NCBI GenBank assembly: GCA_000402775.1
Contig: AQSC01000032.1
Location: forward strand, 1-19,148
Reading direction: 5' to 3'
DNA length: 19,148 nt
DNA from: Euryarchaeota archaeon SCGC AAA252-I15
Lineage (GTDB): Archaea; Altiarchaeota; Altiarchaeia; IMC4; SCGC-AAA252-I15
This document shows positions 6,405 to 14,229 of the stretch, one piece after another (position 1 is the first letter of the stretch; every line of letters starts with the position of its first letter). The translations under genes and the position numbers were made by a program. The notes beneath the pieces were generated by a model. It was not told the origin of the DNA, ran no database searches, and saw only the letters and a program-made list of their open reading frames with translations.

Positions 6405-6415
6405 ACTTTTAAATA
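6405..6415 (-). promoter_or_regulatory. TATA box of tRNA-Ile
   Basis: ATATTTAAAAGT on the minus strand lies about 27-37 bases before the mature 5' end, so tRNA-Ile has its own promoter, separate from the tRNA-like element upstream. Confidence 0.55.
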
Positions 6416-6487
6416 TTGTAAAATTATTTGTTTTGTTCAGAGTCTCCGAGCAAGGCGAGTGAAGATGGTTCGCGCATGTGAACTGGG

Positions 6488-6526
6488 CGTGACAGTTCCG
6501 CTCTAACCAACTTGAGCCACGGAATC
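6488..6526 (-). tRNA. tRNA-like 5' half, no 3' half found nearby
   Basis: From 6526 the minus strand reads GATTCCG-TG-GCTC-AAGTTGGTTA-GAGC-G, a perfect acceptor strand plus D-arm nearly identical to that of the neighbouring tRNA-Ile apart from the acceptor. It continues GAACT-GTCACG. Standard counting puts CAC (valine) at 34-36, while the string CTGTCAC resembles a tRNA-Asp(GUC) loop in a shifted register. GAACTG can pair with CAGTTC a few bases on. I find neither a T-arm nor the expected 3' strand CGGAATC before the tRNA-Ile promoter. The best acceptor partner is CGGAGAC at 6446-6440, with one mismatch and one wobble. It may be half of a split tRNA, a gene with an odd intron, or a truncated pseudogene. 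Confidence 0.45.
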
Positions 6527-6558
6527 TTCGTATTTTTGTGAGTATTGTTTGCGTAAAG

Positions 6559-6568
6559 TATTTTAAAG
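6559..6568 (-). promoter_or_regulatory. TATA-like element before the tRNA-like half
   Basis: CTTTAAAATA on the minus strand lies 33-42 bases before the 5' end of the tRNA-like element. That would suit a transcript starting a few bases upstream of it, and suggests the element is or was transcribed. Confidence 0.4.
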
Positions 6569-6594
6569 GATATTACTCTACTTTTCTTTCTCGC

Positions 6595-7197
6595 TTAAGG
6601 TACCTTTCGTGCCGAATCTAGTTGTTGTTGAAGTCCTCGTAGTTTGGATTGATGTCTTAGTTCAGCTAGTTTCTCTCTGTGTTTTTTCTCTGCACCCGCC
6701 ATATTTTGCACGGTCTCGCTTATGGCCCCAGATTTTAGCAATTCTATGTGTTCTGCTTGATCGAGTGTTCGTGTGCCAGTGACTTTGATTACTTCGGGTA
6801 GGTAGCCTCCGGCTGATAAGCGTCCGGTGGATTCGAAGTTGATGGCGTCGAATTGAAGGCCTCTTTCAGGGTCGTGTCTGGCGACAAGGTATTCTCTGGA
6901 GCCGTCGTTTTTGTTTGCATTCATTATGATGCTTCCAGTGTCACTTACTTCTACAGGTATTGCCTTAAACCTGGCTTCCCCCTCACCTAAACTTCCCGTC
7001 TTAAGCGTCGCAACCGGAAGTCCCCTCCCTAAAAAAGGGTTTTGGAGATAGTTAGACGCGTCATCATCGGGAAACGATATCGTATCGCATGTTTGAAACA
7101 TTTCGGGCATAAAATCTTCGATAATCCCGTAAAAGGCAACCTCGTGGGCGGCGATTAAGGCAGGTGATTGTTTTCCGGAAAGGTGTTTAGTAGCCAT
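6595..7197 (-). CDS. Orphan soluble protein, 200 residues
   Basis: Not recognised. Residues 1-150 look like a compact globular domain with several short beta strands (PVATLKTG, GSIIMNA, EYLVARHD). The last 50 residues (about 150-195: ETVQNMAGAEKKHREKLAELRHQSKLRGLQ, quoted here in parts) form a basic amphipathic helix, perhaps a coiled coil. There is one cysteine and no signal peptide. The ATG at 7197 follows an AT-rich stretch (TTTTTTATCTTAAAAAC, 7212-7228 on the plus strand) that may hold the promoter. It lies between the tRNA cluster and a decayed gene in the same direction, with 47 bases between, and no operon partner is evident. Confidence 0.7.
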   Translation of the reverse strand: MATKHLSGKQSPALIAAHEVAFYGIIEDFMPEMFQTCDTISFPDDDASNYLQNPFLGRGLPVATLKTGSLGEGEARFKAIPVEVSDTGSIIMNANKNDGSREYLVARHDPERGLQFDAINFESTGRLSAGGYLPEVIKVTGTRTLDQAEHIELLKSGAISETVQNMAGAEKKHREKLAELRHQSKLRGLQQQLDSARKVP

Positions 7198-7244
7198 GAA
7201 CAGATATTAGGTTTTTAAGATAAAAAATTGACTGGAGACGTGGT

Positions 7245-7955
7245 TTAATCTTTTTTCCCGGACCTTGAGAGGAGTATCATTGGGCCTGTTATCATCAGGA
7301 GGGCGCCGAATGGTCCGTAGCATATTAAATCGAGTATGTCGAATTTTTTACTTCCAGAATTCTCCATAGGGTAGAGGTTTTCGATCTTGATTGTGGTAGT
7401 TGCAACCGGTCCTCCTCTGCCTTCTCTTTTTCCACGCACGCGCTGTCCTTGCATATGAGGCCGCCAGTGCACCCGCAGCCCCTGCAACAAGTGTCTGACG
7501 TCTCCCCCTTGTCTTTAATGCACTTTCTATTGACGCAGTCCTCCCTCTTGTCGCAGTCTTTCGCAGCCCGCACAGTGCATCAGTCACCCTCCCCGAAACA
7601 GCTCTTGCAGGTTGCACTAACGCAATCTTGCATGTCGGTTCTGGGGCATCTGACTGCGACGCACGCTTTAAGGGCGGCGGCGCAAGTCCCTACAGCAGGA
7701 CACGTGCCGAGCTTGTTCATTGCAGCCATCGCAGGGTATGTGATGGTCATGCACACTATGCCCTTGTTTTCATGGCCTTTCTGGCAGGATTCGTCTATCA
7801 TGCCGTTCGCGTCGAACGTGCATTGGGAACAGTAGTTTGTGAATGCTTGAGTCCCGCACATTACAAGGGATGTTGCGTGACCGCATAGGATAATCAGGAA
7901 AAAAGACGTGAAGGGGATTTTTCGCTTATTTCGCTTAAACCACCCCTAATTTCAT
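7245..7955 (-). pseudogene. Decayed secreted Cys-rich protein with C-terminal membrane anchor
   Basis: The pieces of one gene lie in two frames. (a) From 7955, ATGAAATTAGGGG, then after removing one base, a signal peptide (KRKIPFTSFFLIILCG) runs into the Cys-rich frame whose first intact ATG is at 7861. (b) That frame meets TGA at 7582-7580 (FGEGD-stop) but continues in the same frame with CTVRAAKDCDKREDCVN and many CxxC-like pairs (CCRGCGC). (c) Around 7405-7425 the frame shifts to PVATTTIKIENL and a membrane helix (LICYGPFGALLMITGPMILL) ending RSGKKD at 7245. Signal peptide, Cys domains, Thr linker and anchor make sense only as one protein. Two frame changes plus a stop indicate a pseudogene, or a badly read stretch. 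Confidence 0.65.
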
Positions 7956-7997
7956 GTAATTCATTCATTTTTAATTAATAAACTACTATGATTTTGA

Positions 7998-8006
7998 AGG
8001 AGGGGT
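7998..8006 (+). promoter_or_regulatory. Strong Shine-Dalgarno sequence
   Basis: GGAGGGGTGAT lies just before the ATG at 8015, close to a full match to the 16S rRNA 3' end. It fixes the start of the small downstream gene and is unusual here, where several genes look leaderless. Confidence 0.6.
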
Positions 8007-8014
8007 GATTTTTT

Positions 8015-8215
8015 ATGGAAGAAAAGAGATTTGGAGTAGACGACTATTTAACTGCTCTAGAGACTATCAAGAAGTACTTGTCTGAGCCGGTAAACATTGT
8101 TGAGTTGGAGGAAGCTGAAGCAGCACTCAAAGTGTATGAAGAGCATTCCAGGCAGAATTTAAAATACTTTGACGAGCGGCTTGAAGGGTACAAGTCGGTG
8201 AGGATGAGTCAGTAG
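8015..8215 (+). CDS. Small acidic helical protein, 66 residues
   Basis: Not recognised. The product is all charged, probably two or three amphipathic helices (ALETIKKYLSEP, ELEEAEAALKVYEEHS, LKYFDERLEGYKS), without cysteine or membrane segment. A strong Shine-Dalgarno sequence directly before the ATG argues that it is a real, well translated gene despite its length. It stands alone: 59 bases from the decayed gene upstream (divergent) and 116 bases from the lipoprotein gene downstream, which has its own promoter. Confidence 0.7.
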   Translation: MEEKRFGVDDYLTALETIKKYLSEPVNIVELEEAEAALKVYEEHSRQNLKYFDERLEGYKSVRMSQ

Positions 8216-8300
8216 TGTTATCAAATTCAGGTTTCACTAGATTGTTAATAATTTGGGATTTAACCTTGAGGGTAAGCCTTTACTTGGCCGAATCCGCGCT

Positions 8301-8310
8301 TTTATAATTA
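8301..8310 (+). promoter_or_regulatory. TATA box of the Cys-rich lipoprotein gene
   Basis: TTTATAATTA lies 22-31 bases before the ATG at 8332 and no Shine-Dalgarno sequence intervenes, so the transcript is probably leaderless. Confidence 0.5.
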
Positions 8311-8331
8311 ATCATTTTAAAATAAGTTCAC

Positions 8332-9825
8332 ATGAGAGTTAATTCCGTGATTGTTTTAAGTCTTTTGTTTACGGTTGTTTTTTTAATGGGCTGTGTAGGT
8401 TCTCCGCAAAAGGATGCGAAGAAGTCGGCTTTGGTTTGTAACGACCCCTACATCAGGGTTGGCAGTGGCTGCTGCCTCGACGAAAACCAAAACTCTGTTT
8501 GCGATGAAGATGAGGAGGCTGAAACAACAAGCAAGCCTTCTGAAACCAAGATCAATCAGGCTACGACGACAATCAAGGCGCAAGCAACAACAGTACCAAC
8601 AACCACTTCCCCTGGAGCGGCATCATCAAGCACTTTAAAATACGCTTGCGAGAAAAACGAGGACTGTCCGGAACCGACATACGGCTCAAAGCGTTGCAGT
8701 GGAAAAAACGTGGTTCAGGATAAGACAACTTTTAAGTGCTCCAAGCCTGCGACCTTGGACGCGAAATGCATTGGAAGCATCAAAACCGAGACCGTTGAAG
8801 GATGCTCGGAGCGGTGTGTCGGAGGGGCTTGCGTTACCGAAGGAGGCGATGCCACTACGTCCCTGAATAATTGTGCCTGGAACAACCAGGAATGCCTGGA
8901 CTACTGCAGCGAAAATTGCGCTGGCAAGGGCATGGAAGTGCGTGACTGCACATACGATGAAGACGAGTGCAAGTGCTCGGTCTCCTGCGGAATGACGCAG
9001 ACTACGACCATTCCATCCACGACAATTGCTGGAGTTACCACAGTCCCAGGAACTACGACAACAATAACTTACACGACAAGCTGTGAAGGACTCCTTTCCG
9101 ACTCAAGCAACTGTGACGGAGACTGCGACCCGGCCTGCGAGACGTGCGAACCCTACATGGGGACACCATGTTATATGTGTAAGACAGATTGCTCAAAACT
9201 GGGTTCCGGATGGAGTAGTAGTGTAGAATGCAATCTGAATCATGGAGTCCTTGAAACCAATCAAAATTGCGGCTGCTACAACTGCGAGGAAGAGTGTCCT
9301 CTAGATACGGGAGGCGTGGATTACTATCGCCTTCAGGGTTGCGAGGGCGACTGTTATTCAGACCTTTGCAGGAAGGTTAAGACGCGCGAGCCTCAAAGCC
9401 AGTACGCCGAGTGCTACAAGTGTTATGAGCCGGAGTGTGGAAACGGCCTCATCGAATATCCGGATGAGGAGTGTGAGGTTGACGCTGACTGTTTAGATTA
9501 CGCTTACTGCGACTTCGACTGCCTGTGCCAGCCAGACTGCATAGACTACTGCGACGACCAGGGGGTAGACGGCTACCAGTGGATTAATGACGGGGCGGCG
9601 GGAAGCCCTGCTATTGGTTCGACCAACCAGTGTTCGGATTGGGCGAGTCAGAAGCTTGCGCAGATTAGCCAGCAGTGTCATACGAGCTGTGTGGCTTCGG
9701 CTTCATACTCTTACGACGGATCGTATGCCTGCTGTTGCGTGGACTGGAATAGTCTGCCTTGCGCGAATTGTCCGGGACAAAACCCGGCCTGCCCGACTCA
9801 AGACGCCTGCATGGCAACGCTTTAA
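8332..9825 (+). CDS. Large Cys-rich lipoprotein with Thr-rich linkers
   Basis: A 497-residue exported protein. Residues 1-21 form a signal peptide with lipobox LMGC, so lipid anchoring at Cys21 is likely. Next come a small module (YIRVGSGCCLDENQNSVCDEDE, quoted in parts) of a kind common in DPANN surface proteins, a Thr/Pro/Ser-rich linker (about 65-100), a first Cys domain (about 104-215), a second Thr-rich linker (about 225-250), and a long Cys-rich region to the end with more than 40 cysteines, many as CxxC or CC. Dense disulfides and O-glycosylated linkers on the cell surface are the natural inference; ligand or partner unknown. It shares its layout with the decayed gene at 7245-7955. Confidence 0.82.
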   Translation: MRVNSVIVLSLLFTVVFLMGCVGSPQKDAKKSALVCNDPYIRVGSGCCLDENQNSVCDEDEEAETTSKPSETKINQATTTIKAQATTVPTTTSPGAASSSTLKYACEKNEDCPEPTYGSKRCSGKNVVQDKTTFKCSKPATLDAKCIGSIKTETVEGCSERCVGGACVTEGGDATTSLNNCAWNNQECLDYCSENCAGKGMEVRDCTYDEDECKCSVSCGMTQTTTIPSTTIAGVTTVPGTTTTITYTTSCEGLLSDSSNCDGDCDPACETCEPYMGTPCYMCKTDCSKLGSGWSSSVECNLNHGVLETNQNCGCYNCEEECPLDTGGVDYYRLQGCEGDCYSDLCRKVKTREPQSQYAECYKCYEPECGNGLIEYPDEECEVDADCLDYAYCDFDCLCQPDCIDYCDDQGVDGYQWINDGAAGSPAIGSTNQCSDWASQKLAQISQQCHTSCVASASYSYDGSYACCCVDWNSLPCANCPGQNPACPTQDACMATL

Positions 9826-9865
9826 GGATTAAAGGATGGTCTTAGGTTTAAAATCAGGAGGGGAC

Positions 9866-10210
9866 ATGCCCAAGACCGTCTTTGTTTTCATCGTAGTCTT
9901 GTTTTTCGGGGTAACTTATCTTTTAGTGGAATATCTTTTTCAAGGTTTCTATGTCGAGGTTACTTCCGCCATGCTCTTCTCATGGTTTTTCCTGCTCATC
10001 TTACACGGAGTTCCTGAAGAAAAAAAGACATTACAGAAGATTGCCAACCCTTTCATTTTAGTTTTCACGTTGTCTTCGGGTGCAACTCTTCTTGCAGTGA
10101 TTATTGTCGGAGGGTATGAACTCGCAGTTTTTTTCGTGCACGTACTGGGCAGGTATTTCGAAGTTATTGAAATGATAATCGAGGAGATTAAATACTTGAA
10201 CTTATTTTAA
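9866..10210 (+). CDS. Small three-helix membrane protein
   Basis: A 114-residue protein, not recognised. The open frame begins at 9836, but AGGAGGGG at 9856-9863 sits right before the ATG at 9866, which gives MPKTVFVFIVVLFF, a membrane segment from the start. Two more hydrophobic segments follow (about residues 30-48 and 62-95), and the end is acidic (IEMIIEEIKYLNLF). There are no catalytic motifs. It is 40 bases behind the lipoprotein gene and 21 bases ahead of the GTPase gene, all in the same direction, so a shared transcript is plausible. Confidence 0.72.
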   Translation: MPKTVFVFIVVLFFGVTYLLVEYLFQGFYVEVTSAMLFSWFFLLILHGVPEEKKTLQKIANPFILVFTLSSGATLLAVIIVGGYELAVFFVHVLGRYFEVIEMIIEEIKYLNLF

Positions 10211-10231
10211 CTTTCCTTCATCATCTATTAC

Positions 10232-10867
10232 ATGCCAATTAAACGTTTTCTATTCTGGGTTGGAAAGATTTTTGGGGGTAAGAAAAAATTCCGGCTCGCA
10301 ATATATGGCCTTCCCAACGCAGGGAAGACGTCTCTTGCAAACAGGATAAGCATGCAGTGGACTGGGAGGAGAATTGGGACGGTGTCTCAGATCCCTCACG
10401 AGACGAGGATTTTAAACCAGGTGAAGGAGGTTACAATAAAAGTCGAAGGTAAGGAGTTCACAATAGATTTAATCGACGTTCCCGGAATATCCCATAAAAA
10501 CGATCTTTTCGACAGGCACTACAAGATGTTTCTTTCCAAGATGTCTAAGAAAAAGGCGAAGCAGCGGGTTAAGGATGCAATACTCGGAGTCAAGAAGGCG
10601 GTAGTACTTCTGGATTACATTGACACCGCCCTACTAGTCATGGATTCGAGCGAAGACCCCTATGACCCCACGAATTTCCTGATTTTAGGCGCACTCAAAG
10701 CCAAAAAAGTTCCGGTCATAATCGTTGCAAACAAGATTGACCTTCCAATGGCAAATCCCGCAAGCATTCGGGAGACCTACGACGACTACCCAGTCGTTGA
10801 ATTGTCGGCGAAAAAAGATAAAAACATCGACTTACTATACAAAGCGTTAGCCGCCCACCACAAGTAA
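10232..10867 (+). CDS. Era/Obg-type small GTP-binding protein
   Basis: A 211-residue P-loop GTPase. G1 is GLPNAGKTS (residues 26-34), G3 is DVPG (82-85), G4 is NKID (167-170) and G5 is SAK (192-194); a threonine in the region 50-58 probably serves as G2. An insert of about 35 basic residues (MSKKKAKQRVKD and around) separates G3 from the following strand. It begins with a short hydrophobic/basic segment (IKRFLFWVGKIFGGKKK) that may touch the membrane, which would fit the membrane-protein gene just upstream. The exact subfamily is not clear; related archaeal proteins are listed simply as GTP-binding proteins. It ends four bases from the stop of a convergent gene. Confidence 0.88.
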   Translation: MPIKRFLFWVGKIFGGKKKFRLAIYGLPNAGKTSLANRISMQWTGRRIGTVSQIPHETRILNQVKEVTIKVEGKEFTIDLIDVPGISHKNDLFDRHYKMFLSKMSKKKAKQRVKDAILGVKKAVVLLDYIDTALLVMDSSEDPYDPTNFLILGALKAKKVPVIIVANKIDLPMANPASIRETYDDYPVVELSAKKDKNIDLLYKALAAHHK

Positions 10868-10871
10868 TTCT

Positions 10872-11867
10872 CTAGAGGTTTAGCATTCCGCCCAACGTCT
10901 TTTGAAGGATCCATCCTGCAAGAAGGAACAGTCCGATTGAGAGAACGAGCATTACGGGAAAGTATTTCAACCCTTGCTTTTCCTCCCCAGTCATTATCAA
11001 TCCTGCGACTATCGAGCCGAAGAAGGTTGAGGCTAAAAGCGAGATAATCGAGTATTTTTGAATGAATGGGGCCTTGATTTTCACGTCCATGATCGCGATG
11101 GGCATGGCCCTTGAAAACTCCCCCATGTTGGAAGGCATGTTCTTGGAAATCATCTCCATATTCTGAGTCAATAATGTGACGAGGAATGAGGATAATGCAA
11201 ACAATGCGGGGGCGCCCAAGCCTATCGCAATCAGGATGAAGAAGACGTACATTAAAACAGACGCTGAAATCTCTTTCTGGATTATCTGCTGGTCGCGAAG
11301 ATCCGAAGCTGTTTGATCAAGAAGGTCTGCAAGCTTTCCACCGGACTTTAAGCTTTGAACGATTAGATCCACTGTCCGCTCAAGGTTTGTTGATTTTATC
11401 CTGTCGGTCATCTTGCCCAAGGCTTCGGCCAGGCTTCTTCCGGCCATGGTCTCCTTCCCTATCCGCCTGATCTCGTATTCCAGGGGACCGAACTCGGGGC
11501 GAGCCGCCATAAGAAGCGCCTTATCGGTCGTAAGGCCCGCCCGGATGTTTGAGCTCATAAGCTGCAGTGCGTCTGGAAGGACTTCTTCGACGAATTTTCC
11601 CTTCGAATCGGCAGAAAGGCTCACCCATAGGAAGAGGATTAATTGGAAGACAATAAACACTCCGAGAAATAGCACGTAGCTTGGAATCTGAAGCACATTT
11701 TCCAATACAAAGGCTGCAATAAAGGCTATTCCCGTGCCGAATATTAATGCAAACCCCAAGAATTCTTCGGCATTAATCTGAAGGTTTGAGTAAGAAAGCT
11801 TCTCCTTGATTTTCCGTCTAAAACCCTTCGGCAATAGCTGTCCAATAGGCTTGTAAGGGTCCATCAT
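10872..11867 (-). CDS. TadC/FlaJ-type type II secretion F family protein (second of pair)
   Basis: A 331-residue membrane protein of the GspF/TadC/FlaJ group, the inner-membrane platform of type IV pilus-like machines. Two membrane segments lie at about 38-58 and 62-84, a cytoplasmic T2SSF domain at about 90-200 (LPDALQLMSSNIRAGLT, then SGGKLADLLDQTA), then a large hydrophobic block (203-235) and two C-terminal segments. Its start overlaps the stop of the preceding gene (ATGA), so the two are translationally coupled and probably form a heterodimer. No assembly ATPase or pilin gene is in the window. The gene ends tail to tail with the GTPase gene, without room for a separate terminator. Confidence 0.85.
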   Translation of the reverse strand: MMDPYKPIGQLLPKGFRRKIKEKLSYSNLQINAEEFLGFALIFGTGIAFIAAFVLENVLQIPSYVLFLGVFIVFQLILFLWVSLSADSKGKFVEEVLPDALQLMSSNIRAGLTTDKALLMAARPEFGPLEYEIRRIGKETMAGRSLAEALGKMTDRIKSTNLERTVDLIVQSLKSGGKLADLLDQTASDLRDQQIIQKEISASVLMYVFFILIAIGLGAPALFALSSFLVTLLTQNMEMISKNMPSNMGEFSRAMPIAIMDVKIKAPFIQKYSIISLLASTFFGSIVAGLIMTGEEKQGLKYFPVMLVLSIGLFLLAGWILQKTLGGMLNL

Positions 11868-12766
11868 CTTCCAATGAGATTAGGCCTCTTCGATTTTATA
11901 AGTCCAATAAAGATTACTTGCATGAAAACGATTGCAATTAAAAGAATCCAGAAGGTCTGTTCGGTCCCGATAGCTTCCATGCCGGGGAAAGACGCAAGAA
12001 TGATTAGCATCGTAACTCCCATGGAAGGCATGATAACCGCAATCATCATGTACATCATAGCCAGGGGATTTAAAATAGACTTGTATCTTCGAATCTCGAC
12101 GAGCTGTTCCTTAGCAAGGCTTTTTATGACCTCAGACAAGTTGGAACCCACGTCACTTCCGGATTTCATGCTGTTTACAATCTGCCAGAGAGACCTCCTA
12201 AAATAGGGGGAAGGATTTCTGACGGCGACTTCCTCAAGTGATTGGACCATGTCGGAGCCCGCATTCACTTTTTCGACGACGAGCTTGAATTCCTCAGAGA
12301 TTGGCCCGTAATCACCCTGGGCTATCGAAACTAGAGTGTTGAATACGGGTATTCCAGAGCGGATTTGTATGAGAATGCTCCTAAGCGCGAAAAGAAGGTT
12401 TCTTTCAACGTATTTTACCCGGTGGCTTACGATCGATTTAGGATACATCATAAAATACATGAACATTACCCCGCCAATCAAGCATCCGAGAAGCAGACTT
12501 AATACGGGATTTGAATTACCCCCTAAAGTCAAGATTACGTGAATGATTACGGCCGGGATGATCGAAGTTATAAGAGTCGTCACGAAACACACAGACATAA
12601 AACCCCTAGCGCTCACACCATACTCTTCAGCAACGCCAGACTGCTTTAAGACGAGCCCAGTATAAGGGAATGCCTTGCTCATAATATTTCCAACGCCAGT
12701 GAAGTATTTAGCCACACTTCGGATTCTGGAGTTTCCAAGAAAAGGCATGTGGATTGTTGAAGGCAT
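11864..12766 (-). CDS. TadC/FlaJ-type type II secretion F family protein (first of pair)
   Basis: A 300-residue platform protein paralogous to the next gene. It has two membrane segments (about 60-80 and 86-110), a T2SSF domain at about 120-225 (LLFALRSILIQIRSGIP, then SMKSGSDVGSNLSEV), and C-terminal membrane segments ending at Arg300. Archaeal pilus and archaellum-like systems often use two such proteins beside one ATPase; the ATPase is not here, so it must lie elsewhere. The ATG at 12766 is preferred over the one at 12748 because TTATTAAATCC lies about 21-32 bases upstream. This means the pair can be transcribed on its own although it follows the RNase P gene by only 35 bases. Confidence 0.84.
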   Translation of the reverse strand: MPSTIHMPFLGNSRIRSVAKYFTGVGNIMSKAFPYTGLVLKQSGVAEEYGVSARGFMSVCFVTTLITSIIPAVIIHVILTLGGNSNPVLSLLLGCLIGGVMFMYFMMYPKSIVSHRVKYVERNLLFALRSILIQIRSGIPVFNTLVSIAQGDYGPISEEFKLVVEKVNAGSDMVQSLEEVAVRNPSPYFRRSLWQIVNSMKSGSDVGSNLSEVIKSLAKEQLVEIRRYKSILNPLAMMYMMIAVIMPSMGVTMLIILASFPGMEAIGTEQTFWILLIAIVFMQVIFIGLIKSKRPNLIGR

Positions 12767-12786
12767 GTTAAATACTTACTAAAAAT

Positions 12787-12798
12787 GGATTTAATAAG
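12787..12798 (-). promoter_or_regulatory. TATA box of the TadC-like pair
   Basis: CTTATTAAATCC on the minus strand ends about 20 bases before the ATG at 12766. It overlaps the gap after the RNase P p30 gene and implies an internal promoter. Confidence 0.45.
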
Positions 12799-12801
12799 TG
12801 C

Positions 12802-13518
12802 TCAGTAAAAACCCCACAACCGCTTTTTGTCGACTGGTTTCTGATCCCCCCATTCAAGGACTGTGAGCCCGCGAAGAATCACGTTTGGATCCGTTCTGCT
12901 CTCAGCCCGATTCACAATCTTTAAGGGATTGTTAGAAACAGTCTTTACAACAACATTCGCAGGGATTCCCAAGGCAACCCCAACCGCCATGAGGTCCTTC
13001 GGAGACCTAATTCCATACTTCTCTTTAGCACCAGAAGCCAATACCACATCAACCTTAGCCTTACCAGCAAGACGGACCAATCTTTTAAAACAATTCAAAG
13101 TGTTGGCACGAAAAAAGCCGGTCGACTCAAGGAGCAGTGAAACAGGGATTATTATGGCGATACCACGCTCACCCATATTCTTAAGGGACACGAAGTCTAG
13201 CACCGGCTTTCTAAGGGGGCGATAATTTTTCACGAAATCCGCAGACACGATGAAAGCGTCAACCTCCCAACACTCCGAAGCCTTCCTGTTAGAGACATCA
13301 TCGGCTAATTCGAAATAAACCAGGTCGTTCGCACTCAATGCGTTTCTGGCATTGTTCTGAACAGGATCAGAGACAACCTTAGAACACAAAAGCTGGAAAT
13401 CCTTGGGAGCATTAAGTTCATTCCCACCCACACAAGCCCCGGAGAAGCCGAGTCCAGCAAGCTCGTCAACTAATGATTCGCCCACAAGCAAGTCGAAAAA
13501 TAATTTATCTGTTGCCAT
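12802..13518 (-). CDS. rnp3: RNase P protein component p30 (Rpp30 family)
   Basis: A 238-residue protein of the PHP-like TIM-barrel family that forms the Pop5-p30 core of archaeal RNase P and helps cleave tRNA 5' leaders. Recognised by order and content: FDLLVGESLVDELAGLGFSGACVG at the N-terminus (in parts), the DAFIVSADFVKNYRPLRKPVLDF centre with the residues that follow (KNMGERGIAIIIPVS), KVDVVLASGAKEKYGIRSPKDL, then ALGIP and VKTVSNNPLKIVNR near the end. Length is normal for the family. Its start overlaps the end of the zinc-knuckle gene by 14 bases. In archaea this gene often lies near COG1325 and exosome genes, and the same link is seen here. Confidence 0.85.
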   Translation of the reverse strand: MATDKLFFDLLVGESLVDELAGLGFSGACVGGNELNAPKDFQLLCSKVVSDPVQNNARNALSANDLVYFELADDVSNRKASECWEVDAFIVSADFVKNYRPLRKPVLDFVSLKNMGERGIAIIIPVSLLLESTGFFRANTLNCFKRLVRLAGKAKVDVVLASGAKEKYGIRSPKDLMAVGVALGIPANVVVKTVSNNPLKIVNRAESRTDPNVILRGLTVLEWGDQKPVDKKRLWGFY

Positions 13519-13687
13519 AAAGCCACGCTTTCTTAAACTTCTCCTTCTTCCGCTTCTCCTTCTTCACCTGCTTCTTATCCAAAGACTCTTTGCGACAGTT
13601 CTCGCAGACGCCAACTTTATCGGACTCCTTAACGCACCGTAAAAAACCACCCATCTTCATCCCGCAAACACTACACTTATTCGCCAT
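13505..13687 (-). CDS. Small zinc-knuckle protein in RNA-processing operon
   Basis: The frame opens at 13708, but GGAGGTG on the minus strand (13692-13698) fits the ATG at 13687, giving a 60-residue product starting MANKCSVCG. Two CxxC knuckles (CSVC at residues 5-8 and CENC further on) can bind one zinc ion; the C-terminal half is a highly basic helix (KKQVKKEKRKKEKFKKAW). That layout suggests RNA or ribosome binding; the family itself is not recognised. It is not the RNase P Rpp21 subunit as far as I can judge, since it is shorter and lacks that family's layout. It overlaps both neighbours, so it is tightly coupled to RNase P p30. Confidence 0.72.
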   Translation of the reverse strand: MANKCSVCGMKMGGFLRCVKESDKVGVCENCRKESLDKKQVKKEKRKKEKFKKAWLYGNR

Positions 13688-14228
13688 CATCCACCTCCAG
13701 AAGTTCATTCACCCTCTCGATAACATGTGCTTGAGCGTATTTATCTAAGATGGGTGTTTCATCGAGGATTCTTTGAGCGAAAGGTAAAACCTGCGCGCTC
13801 AAATCCCCCCAACTGCAGGCTACGTCACCCCCCATTTGTGCAACCTCAGTTTCAGGGAGTGATGTTGCATGATAGCGGAATTCAAGTGAACCATCATCTG
13901 CGTGTACGAGCTGAAGTATTCTTGTTCCCATAAGGTTTTTATCGTCCGCGCGGGCCAACTTTTCGGCGAGGCTTCCGATCCCGGAAACAGCATTCTCTAA
14001 AGGCTTATCCCCATCATTGGCGCGTTCAAGCACTTCGACGGCAGGCACGAGAATTTTACTGCTCACACACTCCCACCGGTGAACTTCAGGATGTGGGACT
14101 TCACCAGACTCTTCTTTCGAATCATAAAACATTAGGGAAAACTCTCCGTCAGGCTGGCTTACCAGGCACAATACTCCTTCTCCTGCAAAAAGCCTCTGAC
14201 TGTTTCCCCCCTTTTTAACTACCTTCAT
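13677..14228 (-). CDS. Orphan protein in RNA-processing operon, 183 residues
   Basis: Not recognised. The first 55 residues are likely beta strands (GEGVLCLVSQPDGEFSLMFYD, in parts), followed by a helical middle (VPAVEVLERAND, IGSLAEKLAR), a second beta part (RILQLVHADDGSLEFRYHATS, in parts) and helices to the end (AQVLPFAQRILDE, AHVIERVNELLEVDD). It is acidic overall with no metal motif, signal or membrane segment. It sits one base after the COG1325 gene and overlaps the zinc-knuckle gene by 11 bases. A role with the exosome, RNase P or the ribosome is a guess from the neighbourhood alone. Confidence 0.68.
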   Translation of the reverse strand: MKVVKKGGNSQRLFAGEGVLCLVSQPDGEFSLMFYDSKEESGEVPHPEVHRWECVSSKILVPAVEVLERANDGDKPLENAVSGIGSLAEKLARADDKNLMGTRILQLVHADDGSLEFRYHATSLPETEVAQMGGDVACSWGDLSAQVLPFAQRILDETPILDKYAQAHVIERVNELLEVDDGE

Positions 14229-14229
14229 T

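Noticed and set aside
6270..6506. A 78-codon plus-strand protein gene
   Set aside because: It runs antisense through the tRNA-Ile intron, its 5' exon and the tRNA-like half; composition follows the RNA structures.
7580..7582. Selenocysteine at the in-frame TGA of the Cys-rich gene
   Set aside because: TGA ends several intact genes here (lipoprotein, metG, p30), no selenoprotein RNA element or machinery is visible, and the same gene has two frame changes, so decay explains it more simply.
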